Notes: generated by a model from the sequence alone, not told the origin. A DNA stretch of 64,000 bases from Pocillopora verrucosa (GCF_036669915.1 NC_089321.1:6208483-6272482), one strand, 5' to 3'; shown: positions 33,017-44,253, counted from the stretch's first letter. Made by a program: numbers and translations.

Positions 33017-34150
33017 ACTTGCATAAACGAACCGGAAATTTTGAAAGCTATATTTGTAATGTATGTTGTTGAATTTTAGGTATAAATGGAGTTTGATTCG
33101 GATGTGACGAGATCCACTTGTTTTGCTGGAGCCAACGTTGCCGGTACCTCATCAGTCTTCACGTTGGTTTAAAGTTTCAACCAGGAAAGAAATGGAGAAC
33201 TGAAATGGTCACGATTTGTTGTTAAAAATGATACATTTCTATAATTGCGTTGTGTTGCCTTTTCTAGGGAAAATCATCAAGTCATTTCCAATCTTTCTTT
33301 TCATATTTTCGCTCATCAGGGCTACAAACTCATCGTGGAATAAGTTTCATCTGAAAACAACACGATTTTCTATAACACCATAACTCTTCAACTGCCTCTC
33401 GAGGTGATGCCAGCGAGCAGTCCAAAAAGTCTATTTCACCACCCAAAAATTTAATTACCGGAGCGACATTCATTCATTCTCTTCCTAGGGATTTTTATCG
33501 TTAGTTTTTTCAATTTTTATTTTTTTTCCCTTTGGAACTTAATCTTTTGAATTATTCCATCGCTGAATTGTTACGCTGGCGATGATATGTTCCTTGATAA
33601 TTTTTGTGTTCCCTTAAAAAGGAGTGAAAGACAGATGGTAATGGAATTGATGATGGAGACAGTTTAGTTTTACATTTGAAAAAAAAGGAATAGATTATTT
33701 CACAGCTTTGTAATTAGTGTGCTTCTCGGCTCTGCAAAGATGCCATTTTTCATGACAACAAGACATCTCAAATGATCTCAGACTTTATTTAAAAGTATTT
33801 ATCAATTATTATTATTCAAAACTATGCCTTCCTCCATGGACAAAATACTGTTACGCAGGTCTGTTCATTGACACCTGAGCTAGTCATTAGCAACTAGCTA
33901 ATTCAAACACTTACTAAGACAGCAAGAAAAATAAAAATAAAACAATAAGATATCAACCAGCTGCATCTTTACACAGGCAGAAAATGAAAAAGTAGGTAGG
34001 TGGTGACTTTCATGATTGAGTTCCCGACTAAGACAGTAATCCTGGTATATATAACTATACCCCGACAATGTTCGTTGCTCTGAAGTAGTAGGAAAACCAA
34101 ATGATGAGGCTACTGAGGATAAATGAAAATTTAGCAACGTTGTGAGCATC
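33017..34150. other. Gene-free stretch after the GPCR array
   Basis: About 1.1 kb of AT-rich DNA without the array modules. The only notable open frame (33898-34152, - strand) has no recognised features. Nothing else is supported. Confidence 0.5.
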
Positions 34151-34155
34151 ACGCA

Positions 34156-34377
34156 TTACTTTCTTCTTTCATCTCCGGCTTTACTTTTCAAGGCCTCTGT
34201 TTCTTGTTTCATTTGCAGGGAATTGAGTATGCGGAGCAAAGCTAGTGTTTTTAGCTCTGGTACCACATACAGCTTTGCCTCTTTGTTGCTCTGGGTAGTA
34301 ACACAGGCTGGAGTGGCTTTCTCCAAGGAATTTTTCTGTTCGTCATTCAAGTTTGCGGAGCCTCTATTGTTATCCAT
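34156..34377 (-). CDS. Small hydrophilic protein, hypothetical (73 aa)
   Basis: A 73-residue frame starting MDNNRGSANLNDEQKNSLEK and ending in a charged KSKAGDERRK tail. It has no signal peptide or membrane segment; the second half (ELKTLALLRILNSLQMKQE) could form an amphipathic helix. The ATG has a favourable context (GAGGAATGG). A TTATTATTATTCTGCAG tract on the - strand, with AG at plus positions 34404-34405, could be a splice acceptor 26 bases before the ATG. A perfect CAG|GTAAGT donor on the same strand at 35500 could close a 5' UTR intron of about 1.1 kb. It lies on the same strand as the SMP-like genes further on but shares no motif with them. Function unknown. Confidence 0.4.
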   Translation of the reverse strand: MDNNRGSANLNDEQKNSLEKATPACVTTQSNKEAKLYVVPELKTLALLRILNSLQMKQETEALKSKAGDERRK

Positions 34378-34979
34378 TCCTCACGCCTTAAACTTGCACC
34401 TTGCTGCAGAATAATAATAAAAAATGTGGAAATTAGTGCAATCAGGATGTATAAGATATGCTTTACGGGTCACCATTAAACAGACAAAGAATCAAAGAGA
34501 TTTAGGAACTAGTTTAAAAACAATACCACTGATCAAGTTTTGTGAACATTCAAGTCTTTCTTTCTTTCTTTCTTTTTTATTTTTTTTTTCTACAAGAGAA
34601 CTTTTCCTATTATAGAACATGTTCATTGGTTAAGAACACCCATGCCAAGAATTTAGCAATCCTGGGACTATGACATACAGAATCATTTTTTCTTTTACTG
34701 TGAGCGCTAAAACTCGGATGTACTCGTATTTAACACGCATCGAGAGATTTTGGTTAATAGAGCGTGCTCTATCAGAGTACAAACATAGAGCTCAGCTAAA
34801 GCTGTCACGCCATCTGCCAAATTGAACTATGTCCGACCTTTTCCCGGACTTCTCTGTAGCCTTTTTTTGGTGAATTGAAAGTGAAATTTCGTAACAAGCG
34901 AGCGGGCAAGTAGCAACAGATCTAGAAGGACCAAACAAAGGTTTGTAAGCATGTCAAGCGCCATAATTTACGTTATTAT

Positions 34980-35150
34980 GATGTGAGCGGAGACGAAAAT
35001 TCTCACCGAGAAAACGAGAAAACGAAACAAAGCGAAAATTCAAGGAGTGGAGAGAAATGTTCTACTACGTCTCGTGTGGCTCCCTACACTTCTTTCGTGC
35101 TTTAGCCGCTCCCTGCGTGCTTTACAGCAGGACAGAACATAGTTAAGGCT
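34980..35150. repeat. MITE-like repeat
   Basis: The words TTCGTGCTTTAGCCGCTCCC and TGCGTGCTTTACAGCAGGAC belong to a short dispersed repeat I associate with cnidarian genomes. It has GAAAACGAGAAAACGAAAC-type sequence on its left. No coding capacity. Confidence 0.4.
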
Positions 35151-35499
35151 TCTTTATTTGTCAAATAAACAGTCTATAATCTCTTGACAGGCATCGAATA
35201 ATTTATTTGATTGTGGTCTCTCATAATAATGCTATGCTACTATAATATTATTCCTTTTCACCGCCCTGTGTTTGAGTATCCCGATGACGATCGCACTGGT
35301 GTGTTGAACATCTCAGCTTCGCCATTTTGTTTCTTTTTTAATTGATTCACAAATGTAACTTGATCAAAATTTATTTTTCCCCAGAAACAAATTATATATT
35401 ATCCATCTGATTTATAGTTGTTTCGATGCAATATTAATAATACAAAGTTTAACCGCTGTGTTAATATTAAATGCTAAGTAGAGAAGAGCACGAACTTAC

Positions 35500-35600
35500 C
35501 TGAAATAAATTGAGGTCTGCTGGGATGTGACTTTACTCTGAATTTCTGACGCTATCAGTCTGGTGTCTTTCTTGCTAAATGCAAGTGTTTTATACGTTTC
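35500..35600 (-). other. Possible 5' UTR exon of the gene at 34156
   Basis: On the - strand the sequence ends in ATTTATTTCAG followed by GTAAGTTCG, a strong donor. No ATG-initiated frame of note lies in this piece, so it would be untranslated. The upstream limit and promoter cannot be placed. Confidence 0.3.
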
Positions 35601-38280
35601 TGAGTAAACATAACACCATCTTCTGTCAGTATGTCAGCAATATTTTTCCGAGCAAAGAGCCAATTAAAATCAGTGGCTTATTTTAGGGAGAACACCAGGC
35701 CCTAGGGGATTTTGTTTTCTTGGGTGCTTTTTACTTCCGGTTAAGTCCCTGTGGTCATGACCTTGTGCGTGTTTGTTAGGATTCTTTATAAAATAACTGA
35801 TATCGCGTGCACCCTGATTGTTAAAATGCACCGTAAACTCCCACAAAATTGAAAAATATTGTGTTCTGCTTTAAGTGTATTTTGTAAAAACAATACACCG
35901 CACTTTCTATCGGCTAACCGTCGTTATAACCGAGATGATGTGATAACACTCAAAAATTGAGTTTGTCAATCGCTTGCCTCCGGTTTGTGATTACAAACTT
36001 CTATCGTCTTTTCCCAACAATCCACGTGGGATCTTACGCCGGTAAACCGTGGAAAGTGCCGTACATTGTTTACATAGCTATAGGAATTTTTTAGCATGTT
36101 GTAAATTAAACCGACCCTCAAAACAAATTTATAATTTTGGTCCTAACTCATGACAGGTGTCTTTGCTACTAGACGATTTTATGGGCTATGAAAATTCAAT
36201 TCGGGAATTACTGGCTATAGAAGGAATCATCGGGAGACTTCGATTTCCATAAACTGAGAGAAGTTTGGCGTCACTCATCTTAGGAACTGAAAATATAGAG
36301 CTATGAATCCAAGCAAGTTTAAAGTACTTATGATTTCTCGTATAATTTATCAGTTTGCACTACAATTCCTGAATTAATCTTTAGGGGAAAAAGGCATACG
36401 ATATCCGTATATTTTCCGATCATGATGGGTGTAGAATAATCATTACTCAGGGAAAGTCCCGCGGATATGATTTGAATGTGATCGACTGGGAATAGCCAAC
36501 GGAAGTTAGAATTCCCCCGAGATCAAAGAGCATAACGAACTTCCTGTGTAAAATTATCAAAAAAGCTGAGTGTGGCATTTTTTTGTTTTCTTGCAATACT
36601 ACAGAATTTTGGCTTATTCGCCCTGTCCTATACCATGTTATTACCGATTCTTTTTCGAAAAATTTGGCAATGTTCTGTTGTGTAGATGACACGTAAATGT
36701 CTATAATGTAGGAACGACGACTCCACAAAGGGGTAATTTTTTTTTTAAACTAATTAAAACAATCGAACGCAAGGGCAGAGATCAACAACGATCTAATTGT
36801 TCACCAGATAATAAAACAATCAAAAGAGCGTTTGTTTAAAAATATTTTGACAATTCTTAGTCACATCGTTCATTAATTTTTCTTCACTTCGTTTCAGTTC
36901 TTCCATTTCATTTATTAATTTAATTCCATGTTTCATCGGGTAAGAATGAGAGGGATGAAAAAGTAAAGAAAGAATTTTGAGAAATAAAAACAGCATCTGT
37001 AACCACAAAGGTAAATATTGAGGTTTCCAAATAAATAAATATCCGGCATATGCGCTAGTTATAAGTCAGTCTGCCGTTAGTACTTTTTTTTTCCTTTTTC
37101 CGGAAATATGCAACTTCTTGGATGAAATGTGTGTACCAGTTTTTTTTTCTTCAGCAGGAAGGACAATTGCAAGGAGAGAGACGCTGATGGACTAAAATAA
37201 GAGAGAGGTGTAAATATGTAGTTTGCTTTGGGATACGCCTGGAGATATTATGGAACAAGATAGCTACTTATAACTTGATACTTTGAAGGTCAAGTGTTGT
37301 TTATGTGCTTGTCTGAGTCAGAATTCTGTTTGTTTTTTGGCTCGTTTCTTGATCTTTTTAATCAATAAATGTATTTCAAAGGAATGGCGCAGCCCCCTTC
37401 AACCAATATAACTTTTTTTGTTAAAATATTGATGATAACAGAAGATCTATTAAAAATGGGTCTTTCATTCATTTGGCTTGTTTTCACTGACAGTTTGGAT
37501 AGGAATTATAGCGAGAGAGAGAGACTTCTTTTCCATAAGCTGAATCAAGTTTCGCGCGGTCAGTGTTTAGTTCGAAGAGTCAGGCGATCACCCAGCATCC
37601 TTCATGGGAAAATATAAAAGCTGAAGTTACGCTGGTTTCACCCGACAATCAGGGAATTACGAACTCTCAGTTCAAAGCTAACGATAAAGATAATTGAGAT
37701 GTTCTTCACGTTTTCACGGAGTGACTATACGTTTTGGCTGTTTTGCTTCATTTTATTCCTATTATAAACAAATTTAGAAAACTACATATGCAGTTGACTC
37801 GCTGAGACACGTTTCCTCACTCTGCGTTATGATTCTGACCTCCCAGTAGGTGAAAAAATAGATAATTGAAAGATTAAACATTTTAGAGGGATCTGAACGT
37901 CACGACTGGTGCACAAAGCTTGATTTGATTAAAATTTTTTTTTTAAGTTTGCAATTTGAAAATTATTTTGGTGAAATATGAATCAGTTCATCATTGTGAT
38001 TATAACGCGCTTAACGAGGGCTAGTCGTTTTGCAGATAAACGTCGCTAATTTCAACTGATAGCTTGACTCTACAATCTATACCGACTCTATGTCTTGAGA
38101 CAAACGAATTAATGTTCTCCGCAATTTTCCATTCTAGTTATTTCAGTGCATTCTTCCACTCTACGTACTTAGTTTTGGCTCACTGATGTGGACACTCATT
38201 TTCCTTGTCGCAAAAAAAGACTTAAAATATCAAGATTTATCTCCCTTAACTGTCACAATAACACGAGGCTATGGGCAGAA
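35600..38280. other. Gene-free stretch
   Basis: About 2.7 kb in which I find no supported gene, array module or clear transposon. Open frames at 36447-36728 (-) and 37369-37617 (+) have no recognisable composition or motif. Homopolymer runs at 36736 and 37087 are the only low-complexity tracts. Confidence 0.5.
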
Positions 38281-38559
38281 TTACTTTATTACGGAGTTAC
38301 TCACTGACGCTAGAATTGGTAAACTGTTGAATATATAGCTTGGCTAACACGCTTCTGCATGTTCTGACGGAAATTACAAGGGTAAGACAAACCTAGACAT
38401 GGAACTAGTCATCCTTCACGTAAATTCAAATCGAAAACACCGCCAAAGGGTGACAGAAAGGACTGTAGAAAAGATTCGTATGTCTTTGGTTCCCTTAGAC
38501 CCTCCGCCAGCGTTTTCTTCTGTAGAATAGTAAAATAAGGTCGACGAGTGTTTTACAAA

Positions 38560-38720
38560 TACAAATTGTTTTCCGAGAAAATGACGTCAGCATAATTTAT
38601 CAAGATTTTCTCGGAAAGAAGCAAAGATTGACGTGTGAGACAACACAGAAGCGAGAGGTCTCCGAGAGATGATTATGTCAGCGTTAATTATCGAGATAAT
38701 CTCAGAAAGATACTTGGTTT
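38560..38720. repeat. Stem-loop pair with CRE-like site (R1 copy 1)
   Basis: CCGAGAAAATGACGTCAGC is followed 20 bases on by ATTTTCTCGG, so the piece can fold into a hairpin with TGACGTCA (38582-38589) in the loop side. A second, weaker hairpin of similar design (TCCGAGAGATGATTATGTCA, then AGATAATCTCAGA) follows. The copies are at 41003-41140 (TGACGTCA at 41013-41020) and 41650-41780 (TGACGTTA). A related piece is seen at 46495-46545 and 46707-46760. Confidence 0.6.
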
Positions 38721-39707
38721 GACCAGTGAGATGGCACAGAAGCAAGTAAGTGCGTAAACGAGTTATTGCCATGCTGATGTTTGCTCTGCCTTTAGTTTAA
38801 CTTTCGTATTTTTAGTAAAAGAAATGAAACCGCATAACCCACCGACGCTAAAATCAGTCAACAACTGAATTTGTAGCTTGGCTGACATGCTTGTGAATAT
38901 TCCGATGGAAAAGACAAACCCAGACATGGAACTAGTCATATCCTTCATGTAAATTCGAATCGAAAACACCGCAAAAAGAGACAGAAAGGATGCAATTGAA
39001 GAGGCAACGACGCTAAAATCAGTCAACAGTTAATATATAGCTTGGCTGACACGCTTCTGCATGTCTTGACGGGAATTACAAGGGTAAACCTAGACTTGGA
39101 ACTAGTCATCCTTCGCGCAAATTCGAATCAAAAACACCGCAAAAAGGGACAGAAAGGGTGCAATTGAAGAGGGAACGAGGATCTGAGGATTTGAAACAAA
39201 GCGGGCTTACATACCAACAACACAGGCTTGCTGTGATGATGAGACGCGAATCTCTTGAATCTCGCTTTTACTAGAGAAATAATGATACTAATGATCAAAA
39301 TAAGATGACGATAACAATAAAAACGATATTCCCGGGAGCTGACTCGATATTAAACTATGTAATACTGTGAATGCTCTGTGAAGTTCTAAGAAAAAATAGT
39401 GAGAACTACATGGCCTGGTGTTTCGAAGATATATAGATGAAAAAATCAAATTACCTTCACTCCCGGTTGGTACCATTTTATTTCATTTGCTTTCGATGTA
39501 CTTCAATCAATTTCCTAAATCGTCAAACGAGTTTTCCTTCGACGCTCTAAAAACTGCCACTACTACTAGTAAATAATGCTTAATCAGCAAGAAATTCAAA
39601 TCATAGTTTAATAACAACCCTCAAAAAACAAAGACCATCAAATGTCTCTCACAAATGATGATAAACGAAATCATGCTCCCTTTGAGTTTAAAAGCAGTTC
39701 CACAGGC

Positions 39708-40022
39708 TTAGTTGTTCTGGTTTTCCCGCTTGTCTGCAGTAGACTGAGCGCGCGATGAAAAGCCTTCTTTTGGAACACCACCGCCGTGCTCTTTTGCTTC
39801 TGAACTCTGAATCCTTGACGCCGCTTCTTTAGTCATCGGATTTTTGTTCTGGTTTTCCCGCTTATCTGCCGTAGACTGAGCGCGCGATGAAAAGCCTCCT
39901 TTTGGAACACCACCGCCGTGCTGTTTTGCTTCTGAACTCTGAATCCTTGACGCCGCTTCTTTAGTCATCGGATTTTTGGGCTGCGCGTTTTCTCCAGAGC
40001 TTTGACTTCCTTGCTTGTCCAT
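39708..40022 (-). CDS. SMP-like small hydrophilic protein, two motif repeats (104 aa)
   Basis: A glycine-, lysine- and glutamine-rich protein with no signal peptide, membrane segment or cysteine, expected to be disordered. After a 17-residue N-terminus it consists of two 44-residue units starting NPMTKEAASRIQSSEAK, each followed by HGGGVPK, then GFSSRAQSTADKRENQN. The pattern (AAsRIQSsEAK...GG..p.GgF..RAQs.ADK) resembles the seed maturation protein (SMP) domain of plant group 5 LEA proteins and of similar short fungal proteins. In those groups the domain is linked to desiccation or dormancy stress. In this organism a stress-protective role would be inference. The two units are 132 bases each, nearly identical, and differ at Q/E and G/E positions. 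AATAAA lies on this strand at 39477-39482. Confidence 0.65.
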   Translation of the reverse strand: MDKQGSQSSGENAQPKNPMTKEAASRIQSSEAKQHGGGVPKGGFSSRAQSTADKRENQNKNPMTKEAASRIQSSEAKEHGGGVPKEGFSSRAQSTADKRENQNN

Positions 40023-40885
40023 GGTTCTTTAGTTCCCTTGCTTCTAAAGTCAAATTCATTTGTGGCGGTAAAAGAGAAAGAAATGAACGTCATGTAGTGA
40101 TCGGTTTTACGATGAGTGCCTTTCGTGTGTACATCATTATTTGAGGCGGAAAGAAATAAGGATATCATGCAGTGGAATATGTAAATTCCAAAGCACTTTC
40201 AGGTCGATTCAACCTTTAGGGTTGTCTTAGGAAACGGCTCTGTGAGATCGATCTTCAGATAGTAAAAGGCTTTGCTCATTTTTATCTTAGTTGAGAAATA
40301 TAAAACTATCAAAAGCACGCTAGATAAAAGAGTATTCGAAATCGAAGATTTCCTTTGAAATGTCCACATCCACGCGTTTCTCATCCATCCTGATATGCAT
40401 TGTCAACAATACTAACATCGAATGAAACCTTCCTCCTGCTCTAAGATGTCTATTCTGTACCTGAGAGGCTGGATAGACAAACTTAACCAAGGATCCTCTA
40501 GATTTTTCATACGATTCAGTCAAGAAGAAGACACGACTTCATTTTCACCGTCAAAATCGCCGTGATCGACGGCGAGTGAAGGCTATCTTAAAGATTTTCA
40601 TAAGATGCATTTCAAAGCGCTTTCGTTTTCGAAGAGACATGCGATCATTGTAAGTTAGTAAACTGAATTAACCTAAGATTGCGTATGTATTGCGAAAAAA
40701 GCTCGACGGCGCGTGATATCAAAAATTTGAACGGTTTATCACTTTGGAAGCTATCCTACCTATATACTAATGCATTCGGCGGCCTCTAGTTCTCCTTTCA
40801 TTGGATTTGACTGCATTCTCGGGAGGAATGTTACGAACTGAAACTGCAAAAGCAAATGATTAAGGCAACTAAGTATTGACTTACG
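40023..40885. other. Upstream region of the first SMP-like gene
   Basis: About 0.86 kb without a supported gene; three short - strand frames have no recognised features. The promoter of the 39708 gene should lie here, but no clear TATA box is visible at a convincing distance. Confidence 0.4.
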
Positions 40886-42445
40886 TTATGTGACTGTAGA
40901 AAAGACTTGTATGTCTTTGGTTTTCTCAGACCCTCCGCCAATGTTTTCCTCTGTAAGATGATAGAATATTGTTAACGAGTCTTTCACAAATACAAATTGT
41001 TTTCCGAGAAAATGACGTCAGCATAATTTATATGGGTTTTCTCGGAAAGAAGCTAAGATTGACATGTGAGACAAACAGAATCGAGAGGGTTTCGAAAAAT
41101 GATTATGTCAGCGTAAATTATCGAGATAATCTCAGAAGATACTTGGTTTGACCAGTGAGATGACAAGAAGCGAGTGAGCGCGTATACGATTTATTGCTAT
41201 ACTGAGGTTTGCTCTGCCTTTCGTTTAACTTTCGTATTTTCAGTAAAAGAAATAAAACGGCTTTACCCGCCGACGCTAAATCAGTCAACAGTTGAATATA
41301 TAGCTTGGCTGACACGCTTCTGCACGTCCTGACAAGAATTACCAGGGTAAGACAAACCAAGACATGGAACTAGTCAACCTTCACGTAAATTCGAATCGAA
41401 AGCACTGCAAAAAGTGGCAGAAAGGGTGCAATTGAAGAGGGAGCGAGGATCTGAGGATTTGAAACAAAGCGGGCTTAGATACCAACAGACGCGAATCTCT
41501 TGAATCTCGCTTTTTGCAGTAGAAATAATGATACTAATGGTCAAAATAAGATGACGATGACAATCAAAACAATATTCCTAGGAGTTGACTCGATCTGTAG
41601 AATGATAAAATATTGTTAACGAGTCTTCGACAAATACAAATTGTTTTCCGAGGAAATGACGTTAGCATAATTTATTTAGATTTTCTCGGAAAGATGCTTG
41701 GATTGACATGTGAGACAACACAGAAGCGAGAAAGTTCCGAGAAATGCTTATGTCAGCATATAATATCAAGATGATCTTGTAGAGATACCTGGTTTGATTG
41801 GTGAGATAACACGGAAGCGAGCGCGTAAACGATTTATTGCTATACTGGTGTTTGCTCTGCCTTTCGTTTAACTGGCGTATTTTCAATAAAAAAGAAACCT
41901 AAACTTAACATTTAGATAAAAATATTGCTCTCAGCAGAGTCAGTCCTAACTCTAGGAAGAGCCAAGCATGCTGCTTTGAACACGTGCGGGTACTTCTAAG
42001 AAATTCGTCCTTGCTAGGAAACAAACAGCCCAACGAGACATCCAAAACAAAGAAACATCAAGCTTACATTATTGATTAAGTTCCCTTTCTTTGTTCTTTT
42101 ATTCCAACATAATTCATGCCATGTGACTTTCAATTGTTAGCAGGTTAAGACCAATTTATATCATATGTTTAACAGCTGTTGCTGAGTATCTACATATTTC
42201 TTTTTACGTTGGACTCCAAGAGCCGGTGCTGTGCTTGAGCATAACTCAATGAAGTAAAGATAGACTGAAAAGGACAATTAAAAGCAAATTTTGGGATGTG
42301 TTACTTGGCTCAGACGCAAAAAAAACGTTCATAAGATTCTCGTCGACATTATCTCCACTCTCGAGTAATTCTGAGAGGGTGAACTCCAGAGGGATTTACC
42401 GGAATAAGATTCACTCAATCATTCGGAAACTGATCTAACTTCCGT

Positions 42446-42451
42446 TTTATT
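42446..42451 (-). terminator. Polyadenylation signal of SMP-like gene A
   Basis: AATAAA on the - strand, 142 bases after the stop codon. The copies in B and C (ATAAATAAATAG on the - strand, near 43920 and 45412) keep an AATAAA at the same place. Confidence 0.5.
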
Positions 42452-42592
42452 AATAGTATATAAAAGTCCCTTAGCACTCAACTCTAAGAGTTGAGACACA
42501 GCTAAGACAATGGTCAAAGGAATTATAACACCAGTTTCGTAATCATTAATTGTTAATCGTTATATCATCATGGCTTGTTATCTGATTCAGGC

Positions 42593-42781
42593 TCATTTCC
42601 CTTCTTCGTCCTTCGCTGCTTCATTCTTGTCTGCCGCACGCTGAGCGCGGGGGGCAAAGGTTCCTTTTTCAACTTTACCGTCATTTTTTTTCGCTTCAGC
42701 GCTCTGAATACGTGCTGCTGCTTCTTTGTCCATCTCCGTCTTCGGTTTCCCTTCTAATTTCTTACCGCCTTTATCGTCCAT
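42593..42781 (-). CDS. SMP-like small hydrophilic protein A (62 aa)
   Basis: A single-motif relative of the gene at 39708: MDDKGGKKLEGKPKTEMDKE, then AAARIQSAEAKKNDGK, then a GTFAPRAQRAADKNEAA segment and an acidic end. I chose the ATG at 42781 because the homology to copies B and C, whose frames extend only a few codons further upstream, starts at this methionine; the in-frame upstream ATG at 42859 is not conserved. The protein is charged, lacks hydrophobic segments and cysteine, and is expected to be soluble and disordered. Compared with B and C it has T, P and R in the second half of the motif where they have G, A and S. Function inferred only from the SMP-like motif. Confidence 0.6.
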   Translation of the reverse strand: MDDKGGKKLEGKPKTEMDKEAAARIQSAEAKKNDGKVEKGTFAPRAQRAADKNEAAKDEEGK

Positions 42782-43711
42782 TGTAGCAGTTTTCACTACG
42801 ACAACAAAGAAACCGCTGTTTGTATCTTTTTTTCCGAAAACGCTATTCACAATTCCCACTCTGGTTCAGTTGGTAACAAGAATAGTTATTAAATGTTCAT
42901 AACTTGCATATTTTCCTCAACGATTCAAAATGTGCGTTATTCGCTTCGCACAATACAAAGAATAAACCTTTGTTCACAAAATACGTTTCTGGTCTGTAGA
43001 ATACTGAAATAGCGGGGTATACGTAATTACTAAAGGTGTCTATCTATTGAAGCCCTTTTCCTTACTTGTTTTCTTAGTGCAACCATGAAGTCTTAAATCA
43101 CAGACGGTTTGCTTGGTAACTTTGCAGAACATTAACATCTTCTAGCCTGAATTAGTTTTAACCAATTTATACCCGATAGGAGATATGAATGTCCACCACC
43201 CTTGGACTTCTTTAAACAGTCGTATTTTGTTTTTTTTAAAATAAAGTTTGATAACTTTTCCAATTCCCCTTTTCAAATCATTAGTGCGGGACGGGTTTAC
43301 AGACTGAATGTTTTAGCTTTGAAGAAGGTCTTGATATCAAGAATTTCATAAATATTTCACCTCATCTCTGTATATAGTACAAATAGGAGAGAGTTTATGC
43401 CCTCGGCAATTAAATATATTCAAATCTCTCTACTTGATGATGAAGTTTAAACGCCTAAGACGAACTTCTTTTCTTTCGTTTATCTTTTGAGACTTCCCTT
43501 CACTTTGACAAAGGGAACTTTGCTCTGATATCATGATTACTGTTACCTCGTGAAACATCGTGGTGTTGGGCACTATATTGAGTGCTTTGTGAAAATATTA
43601 TCTAAAGATAACAAGAACCGTAATGCAATTTTCAGGGAGGGAGGGGCAGAAAACTTCTCTCATGAAATAATAACGTCTTATTGTCGAAGACTGGTGGAAC
43701 TATAGATGAAT

Positions 43712-43795
43712 GGGGAGTGGGGGTAGGGGGTTGAAGTGGGGGTGGGGGATAAGGGTGTGGGGTTGGGGGGTGGGGGAATGAGGAGTGGACGGGGT
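43712..43795 (+). repeat. G-run tract (possible G-quadruplex), copy A
   Basis: About 84 bases with eight or more runs of four to six G on the + strand, separated by A, T or short spacers. The tract recurs at 45202-45286 in copy B. The open frames on its C-rich strand (PPTPHPYPPPPL) are a by-product of composition. Confidence 0.75.
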
Positions 43796-44064
43796 AGCAG
43801 GCGAGAAAAAATACACAACAGCGATCCGAACAAGCCATAAAGGAATGGTTGGGCCGGATCTATTATTTACAAGAATAAGATTCACTCAGTCATTCAGAAA
43901 ATTGATTTAGCTTCCTATTTATTTATAGTATATGAAAGCCCCCTAGCACTCATCTCTGAGAGTTTAGACATAACTAAGACAATACTTAAAGGATTTATAA
44001 CACCGGTTTCGTAATCATTAGTTGTTAATCATTATATCATCAGGGCTTGTTATCTGATGCAGGC

Positions 44065-44253
44065 TCATTTACCTTCTTTTTCCTCCGCTGCTTCATTCTT
44101 GTCTGCCGCACTCTGAGCGCGCGCGGCAAAGCCTCCTTTTTCAACTTTACCATCATTTTTTTTCGCTTCTGCGCTTTGAATACGTGCTGCTGCTTCTTTG
44201 TCCATCTCTGTCTTCGGTTTCCCTTCAGATTTCTGACCGCCTTTATCGTCCAT
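44065..44253 (-). CDS. SMP-like small hydrophilic protein B (62 aa)
   Basis: MDDKGGQKSEGKPKTEMDKE, followed by AAARIQSAEAKKNDGKVEK, GGFAARAQSAADKNEAAEEK and EGK. The GGFAARAQSAADK form is the closest of the four genes to the SMP consensus I know from plants and fungi. The start at 44253 is chosen because the MDDKGG beginning is shared by A, B and C; an upstream in-frame ATG adds MKTNT. A GTGAGT donor at about 44320 and a pyrimidine-rich tract ending in TAG just before the ATG on the - strand could be splice sites, but the interval is too short to be convincing. The protein is soluble, acidic and basic by turns, and probably disordered. Confidence 0.62.
   Translation of the reverse strand: MDDKGGQKSEGKPKTEMDKEAAARIQSAEAKKNDGKVEKGGFAARAQSAADKNEAAEEKEGK

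Larger units (their letters stand above)
1..33020 (+). repeat. Segmentally duplicated GPCR array
   Basis: At least five units of roughly 5-7 kb follow one another, each ending in a + strand GPCR copy (starts 5552, 11192, 18039, 24628, 30361, with a remnant near 32550). The intergenic DNA is mostly not unique. The same modules recur: a leader module just upstream of each GPCR; a module with shared wording at 10490, 15590, 20080, 22070, 23270, 27460 and 28140; a related one at 130, 16850 and 29755; another at 7028, 14545, 19520, 21455 and 26860; and antisense GPCR relics. Copies have diverged by substitutions, small indels and mosaic deletions, so this is repeated unequal duplication, not one recent event. 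The left edge is outside the window. Confidence 0.85.
38280..41900. repeat. Block of interleaved repeats R1, R2 and R3
   Basis: Three modules alternate. R2 (words CTTGGCTGACACGCTTCTGC and TGGAACTAGTCATCCTTC) occurs at about 38290-38470, 38835-39010, 39011-39185 and 41262-41440. R3 (GAGGATCTGAGGATTTGAAA) occurs at about 39178-39350 and 41443-41595. R1 (CAAATACAAATTGTTTTCCG) occurs at 38460-38830, 40890-41255 and 41588-41900. The first SMP-like gene lies inside this block, at 39708. Short - strand frames that run through R1 and R2 look alike only because the DNA is repeated. Confidence 0.8.
42407..43876. repeat. SMP tandem duplication, copy A
   Basis: A unit of about 1.47 kb starting at AAGATTCACTCAATCATTC and holding an SMP-like gene near its left end and a G-run tract near its right end. 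It repeats as copy B (43877-45366) and copy C (from 45367, interrupted). A is the most diverged of the three. Confidence 0.85.

Noticed and set aside
38763-41886. Several 60-90-codon - strand frames with similar sequence
   Set aside because: They resemble each other because the R1/R2 repeat DNA is duplicated; stops and frames shift between copies.
42458-42525. TATA box (TATATAAAAG) and short + strand ATG frame as a promoter and peptide gene
   Set aside because: The frame is only ten codons long and not conserved in copies B and C. The same place contains the AATAAA signal of the - strand SMP-like gene, which explains it better.
43632-43885. Proline-rich - strand frames (also at 45123-45376)
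   Set aside because: They are the C-rich strand of the G-run tract; two overlapping frames are both open because of composition, and no start context or homology supports them.
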